A DNA stretch of 64,000 nt from Kiritimatiellia bacterium (GCA_017558005.1 JAFYWN010000006.1:62001-126000), one strand, 5' to 3'; counted from the stretch's first letter, positions 18,494 to 27,147 are shown. Program-made: numbers and translations. Notes: a model not told the origin generated them from the letters alone.

Positions 18494-20005
18494 TTAACGA
18501 TTGCGATTGTCTGTTTCAAGATAAGGCATCGCCTGATTTCGTTCCACGGCAGAAAGAGTAGAGACAGGATTCAACCAAAACCGCTCACGTTGAAATGCTC
18601 GGAAACTCGCAAGCAGCGACTCCCATGCCTCACGCTGAGGTGTCCCCGCTTGCGTCTTGAACAAATTGGCAAGAATAGCGCCTTCAATGTTTCGCCACAA
18701 TGCATAGCCCTCTTCACTCCGTGCACGTGCCAATAGCGCTTTTACATCTTCTAATGAATACTTTTCCAAAACCTCACGATTTTCAAGAATGAAGTAATCC
18801 CAGAAGGAGTCCACCTGCTCTTCGGTCATATTCCCGTCTGCGAAGTAGCCATTTGTTTGTTGAGTAAAGAGTTTACCTGCACGATTTTCAGCAGATTCAT
18901 CCACTTCGCGCGTTAGCACCCAGCGTTTTTCACCCTTACGCGCTAACACGGCCTCCCCTTTCCAAATCTTCCCATCCTTATCTAAGCGACGATAACCCGT
19001 CTTCACCGTTGACAAGCCACGTCCTAAAGCGGAGTGTAAAGAATAGGGACGAACCGTCGTCACCTTGCCTTCATCTACAATTAAATTCCCATTCCGATTA
19101 ACCCATGCGGTATCAACAGTGTACTCGCCATCAGCCCTCGAACGATTCTTCTCTGCCATCCACGCCGCCATAGATGCGGCACGTGTGCGAGACAATTCTG
19201 CAGAACTTTCCGAAAATTCCACTCGAATACGCACCGTAGCTCCTGGAAGTTGGCGCACCAATGTATAGGGTTTGTCACTTTTCACAGCAGAAAGGGTATA
19301 ACCCTTCATTGGCGGAATCGGCTCAATCACCTTCTGCTTTTCATTCGCCGAAGAAGCAATGGCAAAGAGGAAGAACAGACCAATGCCCACCGCTAAAATG
19401 CCATACACTCTTAGACGACGTTGACGTTTTTCAGTTGCTCGATTTGCAATCTGTTGCAACTCTTCAGGTGTAACAGCTTGTGTCTGTTGGCTCAAGTCTA
19501 AAAACTGCGTCGCCGCGCCTGCGCTTGGAGAAGTGGCAGGTTGCGGTGCAACAGGTGCTGTTTTCATCTCTGGTTCACGCACAAGCGTGGCCTCTGGCGC
19601 GCCACTGGGCGTTGCCTTTGGCGTTGCGGCAGGCGGGATTGTCCGCTCATCTACAATCGTAGGTGACGAGATTACCGTCGCATCATTAGAAACAATTGTT
19701 ACATCATCCTGCAGAATGACTTTAAAACTCAACTGAGCCCCTAACGTCAAACGCATACCATGCGCCAAAGGACGTTCATCCCCCTTAGAGAGGGCGACCC
19801 CATTTAGCATGGTGGTGTGCGAACTCACCACGTGGAGCATTGGTTTCCCGCCCACCTCTCGAAGCAAGACGTGGATTGCGCTCACATCTGGTAATTGAGA
19901 GCGGAGATTTGCCGAACGCGAACGACCAATGGAATACTCCGCGCCTGAAATTGCAATTGACTGACCAGCAAGATCACCGCTAAGACACTCTAATAACAAG
20001 TCCAT
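18494..20005 (-). CDS. Membrane protein with N-terminal FHA domain
   Basis: This 503-residue protein has an N-terminal FHA domain (about 1-95; YSIGRSRSANL, SAIHVLL and MLNG). A Thr/Pro-rich linker follows, with phrases such as DDVTIVSNDATVISSPT that could themselves be phosphorylated. One membrane helix lies at about 200-220 (VYGILAVGIGLFFLFAIASS), and the C-terminal part is periplasmic, alpha/beta and unassigned. The SRxH motif of FHA domains is weakened to SAIH. Its architecture matches the neighbouring two-FHA protein, so the pair probably arose by duplication. Its start overlaps the tadC stop by one base. Confidence 0.82.
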   Translation of the reverse strand: MDLLLECLSGDLAGQSIAISGAEYSIGRSRSANLRSQLPDVSAIHVLLREVGGKPMLHVVSSHTTMLNGVALSKGDERPLAHGMRLTLGAQLSFKVILQDDVTIVSNDATVISSPTIVDERTIPPAATPKATPSGAPEATLVREPEMKTAPVAPQPATSPSAGAATQFLDLSQQTQAVTPEELQQIANRATEKRQRRLRVYGILAVGIGLFFLFAIASSANEKQKVIEPIPPMKGYTLSAVKSDKPYTLVRQLPGATVRIRVEFSESSAELSRTRAASMAAWMAEKNRSRADGEYTVDTAWVNRNGNLIVDEGKVTTVRPYSLHSALGRGLSTVKTGYRRLDKDGKIWKGEAVLARKGEKRWVLTREVDESAENRAGKLFTQQTNGYFADGNMTEEQVDSFWDYFILENREVLEKYSLEDVKALLARARSEEGYALWRNIEGAILANLFKTQAGTPQREAWESLLASFRAFQRERFWLNPVSTLSAVERNQAMPYLETDNRNR

Positions 20006-20925
20006 CAGTTAATTCCTCGGATAGCATCTAAAATGCGAATTAATACCGCCGTACCAATAATGATGAAAACGGACGGCATAATGAACAAAATCATGGGGAA
20101 CAAAATCTTCGTGGGGGCCTTTGCGGCTAAACGTTCTGCCATATTAAAGCGTGCTTTTCGCATCTCTTCAGCCTGAACACGAATGGTTTCACCCAATGTC
20201 GCACCCGTCTTATCACTATTAATGACAGCTTCTGCAAAGTAAGTAAAGTCATTCAACTCCACGCGGGCAGCCATGTTGCGAAGTGCCACCTCACGTGAGG
20301 ACATTTGCTGTTCCTTATCCATCAGTGCAAACTCTTCAGCGAGAGGCCCTGGCAATCCTAACTCAAGGTAACTCTTCACTGCCGCACCAAAACTCTGTCC
20401 CGAACCCACTGCGGCATTCAAAAGGTCAAAGACAAAAGGCAACTCACGAGACATTTGACGTTTTCTCGCCTCTACCGCCTTTTTAAGACGTGAGACTGGC
20501 GCATTCAATCCCGCAAGACATCCAGGCACTAACCCGAACAACCACAAGATGCCCTCTTCTTTACCCGCAGCAGAGTCTAAGAAAAAGCCAACCATTGAAA
20601 AAAGACCGCCATAAATCACCATCAATACCACGCTTAGCGTCCAAATATTGGAAACACTCATTCGATTGGTTAAAGCAAGCACCTTTAAGTACTTCTCAAT
20701 CGTTTGAGAGCGTGCACCAAACAATGCGGCAAACAATTTGCCTAATCCATCAAAGGCTGCGCAAAGCGGTGCAAACGGGCGATACCACGGCGGCAATTCT
20801 GTATCCGCATTGGGGGCAATCGCACCACGCATTTTAGAGGTCTTAAAACTATATTGCACATATTGGGTGCCAAAATAGGCTCCAATAATCAATAGACCAA
20901 CAAAAAGTGCAGAGGAAAAGGACAT
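20005..20925 (-). CDS. tadC: Inner-membrane platform protein TadC
   Basis: The ATG at 20923-20925 (MSFSSALF) follows GAGGTG and sits just after the tadB stop; an in-frame TTG four codons earlier is an artefact of that overlap. The 306-residue protein has the type II secretion F fold: membrane helices near the N-terminus, in the middle and at the C-terminus, and a cytoplasmic helical bundle (RQMSRELPFVFDLLNAAVGSGQ). TadB and TadC together form the platform on which the CpaF ATPase acts. Confidence 0.9.
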   Translation of the reverse strand: MSFSSALFVGLLIIGAYFGTQYVQYSFKTSKMRGAIAPNADTELPPWYRPFAPLCAAFDGLGKLFAALFGARSQTIEKYLKVLALTNRMSVSNIWTLSVVLMVIYGGLFSMVGFFLDSAAGKEEGILWLFGLVPGCLAGLNAPVSRLKKAVEARKRQMSRELPFVFDLLNAAVGSGQSFGAAVKSYLELGLPGPLAEEFALMDKEQQMSSREVALRNMAARVELNDFTYFAEAVINSDKTGATLGETIRVQAEEMRKARFNMAERLAAKAPTKILFPMILFIMPSVFIIIGTAVLIRILDAIRGIN

Positions 20926-20926
20926 T

Positions 20927-21799
20927 TTACACCTCAATCGTCACAATTTTGCGAATCCACAAGAAGCCCAGTGTTTCTAACACCGCCACAATCGTTATCG
21001 CAGTCCACCCCATTGGCGTGGTGACTAAGGGCAGCATCAACTCTGTGTCAATCAAAAGTAGAATGAGGAAGATACCAATCGGCGCACAAGCCATCAACTT
21101 GGCTTCAAACTTTCCTTGCTCAACGCGATTCGCCAAGCGTTCACGAAAATCATTGCGTTCACGAATCGTTTCGGACAATTGCGCCATGATTTCCGTTAAC
21201 CCACCACCCGACTTTAAAGAGAGACGAACCGCAGACTTCGTCAACAATAAGTCTTCACAGGGGACGCGTTCATACATCAAGTCAAAGGCTTCGTTAATGT
21301 CTTTGCAGAGCGGCAACTCTTCCAACATCAACATTAACTCTTCGCCACCCACGCCTGGCATATGTTCCGCGAGCGTACGAAGTGCCTGAGAGATGCCCAT
21401 GCCAGCCTTTAGGTTTGAGGCAAAGCCCATCACAATGTTCAACATCTGCCGTTCAAAGCTCGCCCGGCGCTCTTCCACCTTCCGTTGATAATAGCGTAAC
21501 GGACCAAACCATCCCCCCAATGCGCCTCCTAAACTTAGCAGCACCACCATAAAGCCTGGCATTGCGACCAAAAGTGAAAAGAGAAGCCCCACCACGCCTC
21601 CACCAATGCACAGCCCTACTCGAAGCCGAGACAAAGCCTCATCTGTGATAAACGCATTAATTGGTTTGTCACCATGCTTCAACTTCACGGCTGTAGGAAT
21701 AGCGGCACGTTGCTTAAATTTCCGCAAATAAGCTAATGCCTGCCATACAACCAGCAGTACGGCAATGAATAGGATGAGATAGAGGAAGAGGTCGTCCAT
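20927..21799 (-). CDS. tadB: Inner-membrane platform protein TadB
   Basis: This 290-residue T2SSF-family protein has membrane helices at about 4-24, 64-100 and 240-280, and the typical cytoplasmic segment (FERQMLNIVMGFASNLKAGM, then QALRTLAEHMPG). It lies between the FHA-CpaF ATPase and tadC, as in other Tad loci, with 12 bases to the ATPase gene and immediate contact with tadC. It forms the pilus assembly platform with TadC. Confidence 0.9.
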   Translation of the reverse strand: MDDLFLYLILFIAVLLVVWQALAYLRKFKQRAAIPTAVKLKHGDKPINAFITDEALSRLRVGLCIGGGVVGLLFSLLVAMPGFMVVLLSLGGALGGWFGPLRYYQRKVEERRASFERQMLNIVMGFASNLKAGMGISQALRTLAEHMPGVGGEELMLMLEELPLCKDINEAFDLMYERVPCEDLLLTKSAVRLSLKSGGGLTEIMAQLSETIRERNDFRERLANRVEQGKFEAKLMACAPIGIFLILLLIDTELMLPLVTTPMGWTAITIVAVLETLGFLWIRKIVTIEV

Positions 21800-21811
21800 A
21801 AAGTCTACCCT

Positions 21812-23518
21812 TTATTGTGCGAATACACTCAACGAAATATTCAGTTTATTCGCTTCTTTCAGTGCCGTGATAAACTTCGGAATATTCTGCGTCGCGCGAT
21901 GATATCCCATCGAATCTCCACCGCGCTGCTCCACAAATTCAAAGATTGGCGTAGTGAGAATTGTTTCGCCTTCAATGCCATCAATTTCTTCAATACGAAC
22001 AATCTTACGAGAGCCATCTGGCAAACGCGTCTGTTGCACAATGAGTTTAACGGCTGAGGCAATTTGTTCTCGAATGGCCTTCATTGGCAAATCATAACCT
22101 GCCATCATGACCATATTTTCCAAACGCGTCAAAGCTTCACGTGGATTATTGGCATGTAAGGTCGTAAGCGAACCATCGTGCCCCGTATTCATCGCCTGTA
22201 GCATATCCAGCGCTTCGGGACCACGACATTCACCCACGATAATCCGGTCTGGACGCATACGCAAGGTATTCACGACTAAATCGCGAATCGTCACGCGGCC
22301 CTTTCCTTCAATATTCGCAGGACGCGCTTCCATGCGAACCAAATTGCGATGCGTTAACTGTAATTCTGCCGCATCTTCTACCGTAATCACACGCTCCCCT
22401 TCGGGGATAAAGTGTGACAAGACATTGAGCAGGGTCGTCTTACCCGAGCCTGTACCACCCGAAACAACGATATTTTGCTTTGAGCGCACCGCTTCTTGTA
22501 AGAATTCAGCCATCGCAGGAGTCAAACTCCCAAACTGACACAACTCAGAGACCGTCAATTTGTCTTTCTTAAACTTACGAATCGTTAAGGCGGCCCCACC
22601 AAGAGAGAGAGGGCGAATCACCGCATTGACACGCGAGCCATCAGGCAAGCGCGCATCAACCATTGGACTTGCATCATCTACATGGCGCCCAATCGGCTCC
22701 ACAATACGGCGAATCACCATCATCAATTCATCTTCACTGCTAAAGGTGATGCCTGTCTCGTACATCTTTCCCTTCGCTTCAATGAAAATGCAATCGGGCC
22801 CATTCACCATCACTTCGCTAACGACATCCATCTCTAAAAGAGGCGTAATTGGACCATAGTCAATGACCGAGTCCATCAATGCCTTCGCAAAACGATCCTT
22901 GGCGACATCCAGCGGTAAACGATGTCCCTCATCGACCAAAATCTGATGAATCGCCACCTTTACCTTCGCGCGCAATTCCTCCAAAGACTGCCCTTGGTCG
23001 TCCTTCAGATTCAAGCGTTCACGAATCTCTTCACGAAATTCTGCCACCAACTTTGTGGTAGATGCCGTGTAAAAGGCACACGTTTCAGATAAGACCTTCT
23101 GAACTTCTGGAGGAATGCCTTCGTACTTTGGTGGATGAGGCGCAGGGGTCTCTGCAATTGGCGTTGGGGCAAAAGCTGGCTTCTCTTCAGGAGTGGCTAC
23201 AGGTGGTGCTGCGACCACTTCTTCTGCTGTATCGCGCAAAACCATTTGGCAATCTGCCAAGGTCACCGTCGTCCCAGGTGTCAACTCGCACGCCTCTCCA
23301 GCAGAAAGTGCACGTCCCGCCACAGAGGTCCCCGCCGCACTTCCCATATCCTTAATGTAAAAGCAATCATTAAAGCAGCGTATCTCTGCATGCTTTCGAG
23401 AGACGCGAGAGCTCTTTAACTGAACATCACATTCAGGAGACCGGCCGACTAACATCATCTCCCGAGCGGCATCAACCGTCGTCTTCGACCCATCGGCATG
23501 AATTAAAATCAGTTTCAT
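21812..23518 (-). CDS. cpaF: FHA-CpaF fusion: Tad secretion ATPase with N-terminal FHA domain
   Basis: This 568-residue protein joins an FHA domain (about 1-95: VGRSPECDV, SRKHAEI, GSAAGTSVAG) through a Pro/Ala-rich linker to a complete CpaF/TadA ATPase (about 130-568). The ATPase part has DARLPDGSRVNAVIRPLSL, Walker A GGTGSGKTT, RIIVGECRGPEALDML and TLHANNPREAL. In the FHA part the usual NG of NGT is AG, so binding strength is uncertain. The ATPase powers Flp pilus assembly through TadB and TadC. The FHA domain makes it a direct candidate for control by the locus's own kinase and phosphatase. Confidence 0.92.
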   Translation of the reverse strand: MKLILIHADGSKTTVDAAREMMLVGRSPECDVQLKSSRVSRKHAEIRCFNDCFYIKDMGSAAGTSVAGRALSAGEACELTPGTTVTLADCQMVLRDTAEEVVAAPPVATPEEKPAFAPTPIAETPAPHPPKYEGIPPEVQKVLSETCAFYTASTTKLVAEFREEIRERLNLKDDQGQSLEELRAKVKVAIHQILVDEGHRLPLDVAKDRFAKALMDSVIDYGPITPLLEMDVVSEVMVNGPDCIFIEAKGKMYETGITFSSEDELMMVIRRIVEPIGRHVDDASPMVDARLPDGSRVNAVIRPLSLGGAALTIRKFKKDKLTVSELCQFGSLTPAMAEFLQEAVRSKQNIVVSGGTGSGKTTLLNVLSHFIPEGERVITVEDAAELQLTHRNLVRMEARPANIEGKGRVTIRDLVVNTLRMRPDRIIVGECRGPEALDMLQAMNTGHDGSLTTLHANNPREALTRLENMVMMAGYDLPMKAIREQIASAVKLIVQQTRLPDGSRKIVRIEEIDGIEGETILTTPIFEFVEQRGGDSMGYHRATQNIPKFITALKEANKLNISLSVFAQ

Positions 23519-23520
23519 GC

Positions 23521-25020
23521 TTATTGCTCGTTCAACTTGCTTTCAACTTTGTGAATCACCTCATCAGCGTCATTCGTACGCTGGAGCTGAATCGCCTCGT
23601 CTGATGCAAAATCAACCTGACCCAACACAAGCATCGTAATATCTTGCGTATGATGCTCTTCTTTGCTGAAAAAGCGGCCAATCAAGGGGATATGGCGAAT
23701 AATTGGGACTCCCGAAGGCTCCGTCCAATCAACCTTTCGATCTTTATTATTCACCAAAACAATCGTTTTACCGATATCCAAAGGCATATTCGGTGAGTCT
23801 AATGAAATTTCTCCGCCAGAAATATACGCCGAGCCTCCCAACTCCGCTGGCGGGTCATTACTTGTCACCGAAAAGGTCTCCATTAAGACTCTATCGGGGG
23901 TCTCCAATCCACCTTTTACCGTAATTGTAAAGCCATAACGCACCGCTTCTAAGCCACTATCATCCTCGCTATCTTCCGTATTTCCTCCAGAATTAACATA
24001 CATGTTGCCACCAACATTACCAATAGCGTCTCTATCAGAATGATTCACAAAGAGAATGGTCACTTCTTTCATCTTACGTGACATTGATTCTCCAATATAA
24101 AAATCACTCGTATTAGCACCCACAGTTCCAGAAAACGTCGTGTTCCCTGTCCCTCCTAATTTCGGATTTGTACCACCATAACCATGGGAAGAGGACCCCG
24201 TATTACGATTCCACACCAAATTAACAACGCTTCCAACCGACAAATTACTGACTGTGCCATAACTCTCATCTTGACCATCCGTGGTCATTAAAAGCCACGC
24301 CGTCATAACCAAGCGGATGTGCTTATCAACCATGACATTGTTTTGGCACTGCACCGGAACGGCCGCCACCGCATCTGTGATTGCCTTCAGTGCAGCATCG
24401 GAGTAGGTCTTACCCGACAAAACAATCGCACCTTCCTGTTCAAGCACTGCAATTTCATTAACTTTGCTCTTTGCAGAAACCGACGGCACAATGACATAGC
24501 CCATCTCTTGCAAAATCGTGCGAATCTTGTTCGCCGCCGCAGCGGTATCCAACTTCACAAAGTTACTTACGGGCGTTACGCCATACTGTTCGGCAAGCAT
24601 TTCGTTCAACTGACGCACGGCGCGCCAATCCTCCGAAGAGGTTACAGAACCGATGAGCGCACCATCGCGTTCACGCATCACCACCGAGAAACCACGCTGC
24701 TGAATGGCTTCTGCCAAGGCAAGACGATAACGCCCTGTCGCATCAAGCACCTTCACTTGAATACGTTCCTGTGCGCCATTCTGTCGAACTAAGACGACCG
24801 TCGCCACCCCCGCTGTCTCACCAGCCACTACACACACTTCCGTATTACGCCCCGTCCCCTCCGCGCGAATCACAGGCGCACCTTCCAAACGATAACGGAA
24901 GGTATACGGACGAGAAATCGTCTCATGCTGACCACAAAATAGAGTCATCTCAGCTGCAGAAAGAAGTGCCACGGTGACACATCCTGCGAGGGCAATCATC
25001 TTTTTCATTACCGTTTTCAT
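23521..25020 (-). CDS. cpaC: CpaC/RcpA-like secretin
   Basis: This 499-residue protein has a signal peptide (MKKMIALAGCVTVALLSAAE), then the N-terminal CpaC-type domain (HETISRPYTFRYRLEG, GVATVVLV). It continues with a BON/N1-like stretch (RLALAEAIQQRGFSV, then YVIVPSVSAKSK) and a C-terminal secretin core whose conserved end reads PIIRHIPLIGRFFSKEEH. It would form the outer-membrane channel for the Flp pilus. A Gly/Ser/Asn-rich insert at about 275-345 is unusual. The RBS is AGAGGAT before ATG 25020. It lies 40 bases from cpaB and directly upstream of the FHA-CpaF gene. Confidence 0.88.
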   Translation of the reverse strand: MKTVMKKMIALAGCVTVALLSAAEMTLFCGQHETISRPYTFRYRLEGAPVIRAEGTGRNTEVCVVAGETAGVATVVLVRQNGAQERIQVKVLDATGRYRLALAEAIQQRGFSVVMRERDGALIGSVTSSEDWRAVRQLNEMLAEQYGVTPVSNFVKLDTAAAANKIRTILQEMGYVIVPSVSAKSKVNEIAVLEQEGAIVLSGKTYSDAALKAITDAVAAVPVQCQNNVMVDKHIRLVMTAWLLMTTDGQDESYGTVSNLSVGSVVNLVWNRNTGSSSHGYGGTNPKLGGTGNTTFSGTVGANTSDFYIGESMSRKMKEVTILFVNHSDRDAIGNVGGNMYVNSGGNTEDSEDDSGLEAVRYGFTITVKGGLETPDRVLMETFSVTSNDPPAELGGSAYISGGEISLDSPNMPLDIGKTIVLVNNKDRKVDWTEPSGVPIIRHIPLIGRFFSKEEHHTQDITMLVLGQVDFASDEAIQLQRTNDADEVIHKVESKLNEQ

Positions 25021-25059
25021 ACTTTATCCTCTGCAAATTCACTACGTTCTGTACGATTC

Positions 25060-25773
25060 TTATTTCCCCGCCGCATCCAAACGCGCACGTAGTTCTGACC
25101 AAGAGACTTCCTTCGGAATGATGGCCTCATGGCAGTTATCACGTACCACCCAAGGGAAAAGTTCAAGCTCTCGCTGAGCACACAGAAGGGTCTGCGCCTC
25201 GGTCATAGGAAGTTCAACCAATATGGAAGCGCCATTCCCCAAAACCTGCTCTACCACCACAGGGCGCTTCAAAATCGGCGCTAAGATGTAATCCTCGCGA
25301 ACGGTCTCAGAGCCCACTTCTTGTCCAGCCTCAACGTACTGCTTCGTCCCGACTCCCATAATCACCACCGAGCACCCCTTTCTCAAGAGCTTACCCGTCG
25401 TACCACTGGAAAAGTTAATCGCGACCAACGTATTCGCCACATCCGAAGGCTCCAAGCGCCCATCATTTGAAGCCTCCACGTCTGCCGGCACAATGTAATC
25501 CCCGGCAGGCACATCACGCACAAGCTGACGCCCCACCAAAAAGGTATTATTTGAACGCAACAATGCACGTTTCGGTGCATATTCCGCAGGCGCCTTTCTC
25601 ACCGTCAACTGCGTCGCAGCGACCGTATCCCCCTGCTTCATATCCTTAATAAAAACGCAGTATTCGCTCATCGGGCGCGACTGCACCTGTGCACTGTTGC
25701 CTCGGCGCCAAACAAGCGCCACTGCAAGCGCCGCAACCACTGCGGCCACAATCAAAGGAATTGAATTCTTCAT
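25060..25773 (-). CDS. cpaB: CpaB/RcpC-like pilus assembly protein
   Basis: This 237-residue protein has one N-terminal membrane helix (IPLIVAAVVAALAVALVW) followed by a periplasmic SAF-type domain (MKQGDTVAATQLTVRKAP, VRDVPAGDYIVPADVE) and the CpaB C-terminal region. It is the first gene of the Tad operon as read here. CpaB proteins stabilise the secretin and may bind peptidoglycan. Upstream lie about 220 non-coding bases before the hairpin of the preceding lipoprotein gene, and the operon promoter is probably in that stretch; I could not identify one convincingly. Confidence 0.88.
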   Translation of the reverse strand: MKNSIPLIVAAVVAALAVALVWRRGNSAQVQSRPMSEYCVFIKDMKQGDTVAATQLTVRKAPAEYAPKRALLRSNNTFLVGRQLVRDVPAGDYIVPADVEASNDGRLEPSDVANTLVAINFSSGTTGKLLRKGCSVVIMGVGTKQYVEAGQEVGSETVREDYILAPILKRPVVVEQVLGNGASILVELPMTEAQTLLCAQRELELFPWVVRDNCHEAIIPKEVSWSELRARLDAAGK

Positions 25774-25993
25774 GTTCTACTCTCCGTTCGCTTTACGCAA
25801 TCAAAAACGAAAATTACCTAAAAGCCTCTGCTATTACCTCTTCATCAATCAGGAAGCATGTTGCTCCATCGTCATTCAACACAGTCACAGGTTTATCAAA
25901 TTAAAGAACGCCATATCTTTTTGAGTATTCACCCTACACGTTATGTATCTGACAACGACTAAAAATAATACAACCGATTAAAGGCCTAACAGC

Positions 25994-26061
25994 CACGCTC
26001 TTGCAGGGACAGGGTACACAAAAACTGCCCCTTGCAAGAGGTGGAAAACACCTTACTTGGT
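25994..26061 (-). repeat. Shared lipoprotein 3' hairpin, right copy
   Basis: This is homologous to 1468-1535. The stem pairs 25998-26012 with 26025-26040 (about 14 pairs, one mismatch, one bulge) around the same GGTACACAAAA loop. Stem bases differ from the left copy on both sides while pairing is kept, so the structure seems selected. It lies after a lipoprotein stop codon and before the Tad operon. Confidence 0.75.
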
Positions 26062-26448
26062 GTACTTAACAGCAGTGCCGTTGATGACCGTGGTCACCTT
26101 GTTCACAATACCGAGGATATTGTTGTGGGTGTAATCGATTTCAAGGTCGATGATGTCATCTGCGCCAGTACCACGAAGGGCCTGAGCCTTGAGCGTAGCG
26201 TAAGAAGCATCGCCCTGGGAGACCAAGCCGAGGAAGTTGGTGGTCGTAGCCTGAGCCGAAACCTTCTTCACCACAGTGTAAGAACGGCCTTCAGCACGAT
26301 CCTGCACAAGCGTCGCAGCCTTCATTTCAGAGAAGAGCGAGCCGGGAGGGCAAGAAGCGATGCCATTGTTAACATTAATACTGCTCATGCAGCCGGTGAA
26401 CGTCATGCCTGCGAGAACGAGCGCGGCAAGGAGGGTTGCTTTCTTCAT
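26053..26448 (-). CDS. Predicted lipoprotein (TRL-like), possibly phase-variable
   Basis: ATG 26446-26448 (MKKATLL) was chosen because AGGA lies seven bases upstream and the lipoprotein signal then starts correctly; the longer frame adds 18 unlikely residues. The 131-residue product has the lipobox FTGC. The mature part (GIASCPPGSLFSEM, then ATTTNFLGLVSQGDASYA and GADDIIDLEID) resembles small TRL-like lipoproteins of unknown function. Its promoter spacer holds a C9 tract (26546-26554), which could switch expression. It precedes the Tad operon in the same direction and shares its 3' hairpin with the lipoprotein at the other end. Confidence 0.82.
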   Translation of the reverse strand: MKKATLLAALVLAGMTFTGCMSSINVNNGIASCPPGSLFSEMKAATLVQDRAEGRSYTVVKKVSAQATTTNFLGLVSQGDASYATLKAQALRGTGADDIIDLEIDYTHNNILGIVNKVTTVINGTAVKYTK

Positions 26449-26536
26449 TTTCTTGTTCCTTTTGTATACAAAGCCCGGACAACCGGGAAAATTGGCCCAC
26501 ATTGAAAAGGAAAACCTTTTTCAATTTATAAATGCT

Positions 26537-26563
26537 ATTATAGTGCCCCCCCCCGTATGACAA
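26537..26563 (-). promoter_or_regulatory. Promoter with C9/G9 tract in its spacer
   Basis: On the minus strand there is TTGTCA (26558-26563), a 15-base spacer containing nine consecutive G (26546-26554 as C on the plus strand), then TATAAT (26537-26542). The expected transcription start is about 80 bases before the lipoprotein start codon. Two more G would restore the 17-base optimum. Confidence 0.65.
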
Positions 26564-26967
26564 GCCTTTTTTACACTACCCGTTCTAAGATGTAATTTTA
26601 AAAAGATTATAGATTGATTTTTCAATGGGTTATGTTAAATCTTAAAAATCACCTCCATACCTTAAAAAAACAATAGACTATGGTGGTTGCATATTTCTGC
26701 GTAATCATTCGCATCACGAAACATTAAGATAAACTGAGAAAAGTTGGTGAGAAAGTACACAGGGAGTCCTGCGGCGCAGGCAATTGGAAATGTGAAAATG
26801 TTACCAATGTGAAAATATTGACGTTCGCAGGCACTCGCTGACTCGACAGGCTCGTCCCCAATTGCGTCCTCGCGTTAAAAATATATGCAGTCCTTTGCAC
26901 ACATCATCCTGCGCCGCAGGCACTAACCCCGAATACCGAACCAAGAACTCCAAATAACCTTCTCTCT
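26564..26967. other. Non-coding stretch with short palindromes
   Basis: I see no gene here. It holds two copies of a 13-base palindrome CCTGCG(G/C)CGCAGG at 26768-26780 and 26908-26920. Between them is a pair of direct repeats with the core AATGTGAAAAT near 26788 and 26805. It lies between the lipoprotein promoter and the outward promoter of the dispersed element. Confidence 0.6.
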
Positions 26968-26979
26968 ACGCACACTAGA

Positions 26980-27008
26980 AGTGTAGCAAACCGGAGCCAA
27001 GTAGTCAA
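26980..27008 (-). promoter_or_regulatory. Outward promoter of dispersed element, copy 1
   Basis: On the minus strand there is TTGACT (27003-27008), a 17-base spacer, and TACACT (26980-26985) preceded by TGC, an extended -10. The same boxes and spacing occur in copy 2 (59109-59137). Transcription would run toward the lipoprotein gene and Tad locus. Confidence 0.7.
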
Positions 27009-27086
27009 CTCTACCGACCCAGGTAAGCGAAAATTTCGCGATAAGTAGGCGAAATTTCCGCCTGAAAATCGGCGACTTTGGTCACC

Positions 27087-27147
27087 CAATTTCGCTGACT
27101 TTGCTCGGGAATTTCGCTGATATTGCGACCCAATTTCGCTGATATTG
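27087..27147. repeat. Three 22-bp-spaced operator-like sites, copy 1
   Basis: Sites of the form CAATTTCGCTGATATTG start at 27087, 27109 and 27131. Each is an imperfect palindrome (CAAT..TTG). The regular 22-bp step is about two helical turns, suiting cooperative binding of a protein on one face. The array ends 78 bp upstream of the -35 box. Confidence 0.7.
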
